64,000 nt of DNA, from contig DDFC01000026.1 in the NCBI GenBank assembly GCA_002336895.1, positions 85,487 through 149,486 of the forward strand, given 5' to 3'. The notes beneath the pieces are model-generated. The model had not been told where the DNA came from. It did not search any database and worked only from the letters and a program-made list of their open reading frames with translations. The position numbers and the translations under genes were made by a program. Origin of the DNA: Verrucomicrobiaceae bacterium UBA1938. GTDB lineage: Bacteria > Verrucomicrobiota > Verrucomicrobiia > Verrucomicrobiales > Verrucomicrobiaceae. Positions within the stretch are counted from its first letter, which is position 1; each line of letters begins with the position of its first letter. Shown in pieces: positions 63,750-64,000 of this stretch.

Positions 63750-63757
63750 GGCAGGGT

Positions 63758-64000
63758 TCAGGCAAGCGCTTTGATCAGCGCGGCAAGCAGCGGCACCTGT
63801 TGCACGTCATGCAGAGTGGCACGTACGCCTCCTGGCAAGGCGACCTCCACTGTGGCGGCAGCCGTTGCGGGCTGTGCCGCCGTCACCTCCAGGAACACCG
63901 GCCTGCACTGCTCCCTGGCCGGGCTTTGCGCCCCATGCCTGCGCCGCCAGGTGGCAAAGGTCTGATACCTGATCCTGTAATGCTCCCCTCGAAGTTGGAC
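63758..64000 (-). CDS. tnpA: IS66 accessory protein TnpA, C-terminal part (cut by window edge)
   Basis: The minus-strand frame is open from the right edge and stops at 63758, giving 80 residues. It begins within VQLRGEHYRIRYQTFATWRRRHG and ends in a region with VEVALPGGVRATLHDVQQVPLLAALIKAL, the pattern of IS66 Orf1/TnpA, whose end recalls the basic Q-TFATWRR helix of the family. The N-terminal helix-turn-helix would lie outside the window. Confidence 0.8.
   Translation of the reverse strand, partial: VQLRGEHYRIRYQTFATWRRRHGAQSPAREQCRPVFLEVTAAQPATAAATVEVALPGGVRATLHDVQQVPLLAALIKALA

Larger units (their letters stand above)
61733..64000 (-). mobile_element. IS66-family insertion sequence (right part outside window)
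   Basis: Three genes in the IS66 order tnpA-tnpB-tnpC on the minus strand occupy 61786-64000. A candidate end GTTAGCGTCACACC starts at 61733, similar to the GTAAGCG-type termini of the family, but the other end is past the window so no inverted repeat can be checked. The 240 bases from 61493 to 61732 hold no gene that I can support. Confidence 0.8.

Noticed and set aside
1..64000. CRISPR arrays, rRNA genes, phage or replication-origin features
   Set aside because: No regularly spaced repeats apart from the 48-bp repeats inside the cyclase gene, no rRNA-like sequence and no phage structural or integrase gene was found by reading; short repeats in coding DNA were explained by protein low complexity.

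Overview
The window reads as chromosome from a Verrucomicrobiae bacterium (Verrucomicrobium/Prosthecobacter type). This placement is an inference from gene content and base composition: GC-rich DNA, a secreted formylglycine sulfatase, a WD40-fused Ser/Thr kinase, a DUF4159 protein, a flotillin/NfeD pair and a Planctomycetes/Verrucomicrobia-style ECF sigma factor. Its centrepiece is a complete Ysc-type type III secretion system (T3SS) with a linked set of candidate effectors. T3SS genes are already known from Verrucomicrobium spinosum, so the apparatus itself is not new; the effector set is the least explored part.

Layout. (1) 1-8.7 kb: exopolysaccharide locus with an O-antigen ligase-like protein (cut by the left edge), two GT4 and two GT2 glycosyltransferases, a deacetylase-like protein and a polyprenyl-phosphate sugar transferase. 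(2) 8.9-18.3 kb: housekeeping and envelope genes: prfA, rpmE with a clear terminator, a UPF0175 protein, a sulfatase, two lipoproteins, a zinc-ribbon transglutaminase-like protein, nfeD-floA and tRNA-Leu(CAA). (3) 18.5-22.1 kb: a WD40 Ser/Thr kinase. (4) 22.1-32.5 kb: chaperone-effector modules. A minus-strand set holds a small membrane protein, a CesT-like chaperone, a 715-aa protein with a GlnD-like nucleotidyltransferase motif and a TPR-glycosyltransferase. A plus-strand set holds a chaperone, a 562-aa protein with an atypical-kinase signature, two more chaperones and a 686-aa adenylyl/nucleotidyl cyclase of the anthrax edema factor/ExoY family with every catalytic residue I could check in place. 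(5) 32.5-40.7 kb: lcrR-like gene, a 981-aa Ca-loop protein, lcrG/lcrV-like genes, lcrH/sycD, and translocators sctE (YopB-like) and sctB (YopD-like). (6) 40.8-59.5 kb: sctW, tyeA, sycN, yscX, yscY, sctV, yscB-like, sctC, sctD, yscE-like, sctF, yscG-like, sctI, J, K, L, N, O, P, Q, R, S, T, U, in nearly the order of the Yersinia virulence plasmid and mostly with overlapping stop/start codons. (7) 59.5-64 kb: an ECF sigma gene, a DUF4159 gene and an IS66-family element whose tnpC is frameshifted by a 5-bp tandem duplication.

How it would work together: SctRSTUV, SctJ/D/C and the SctK/L/N/O/Q sorting platform build the injectisome. SctF, SctI and SctP make the needle and set its length. SctW, TyeA, SycN and the YscB-like protein gate secretion. 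The LcrV-like tip and SctE/SctB form the pore. The CesT-like chaperones adjacent to the cyclase, kinase-like and nucleotidyltransferase-like proteins mark these as probable injected effectors, implying a eukaryotic partner or prey. No AraC-type T3SS activator and no secretin pilotin is visible. All family assignments come from motifs and remembered family sequences, not from searches.
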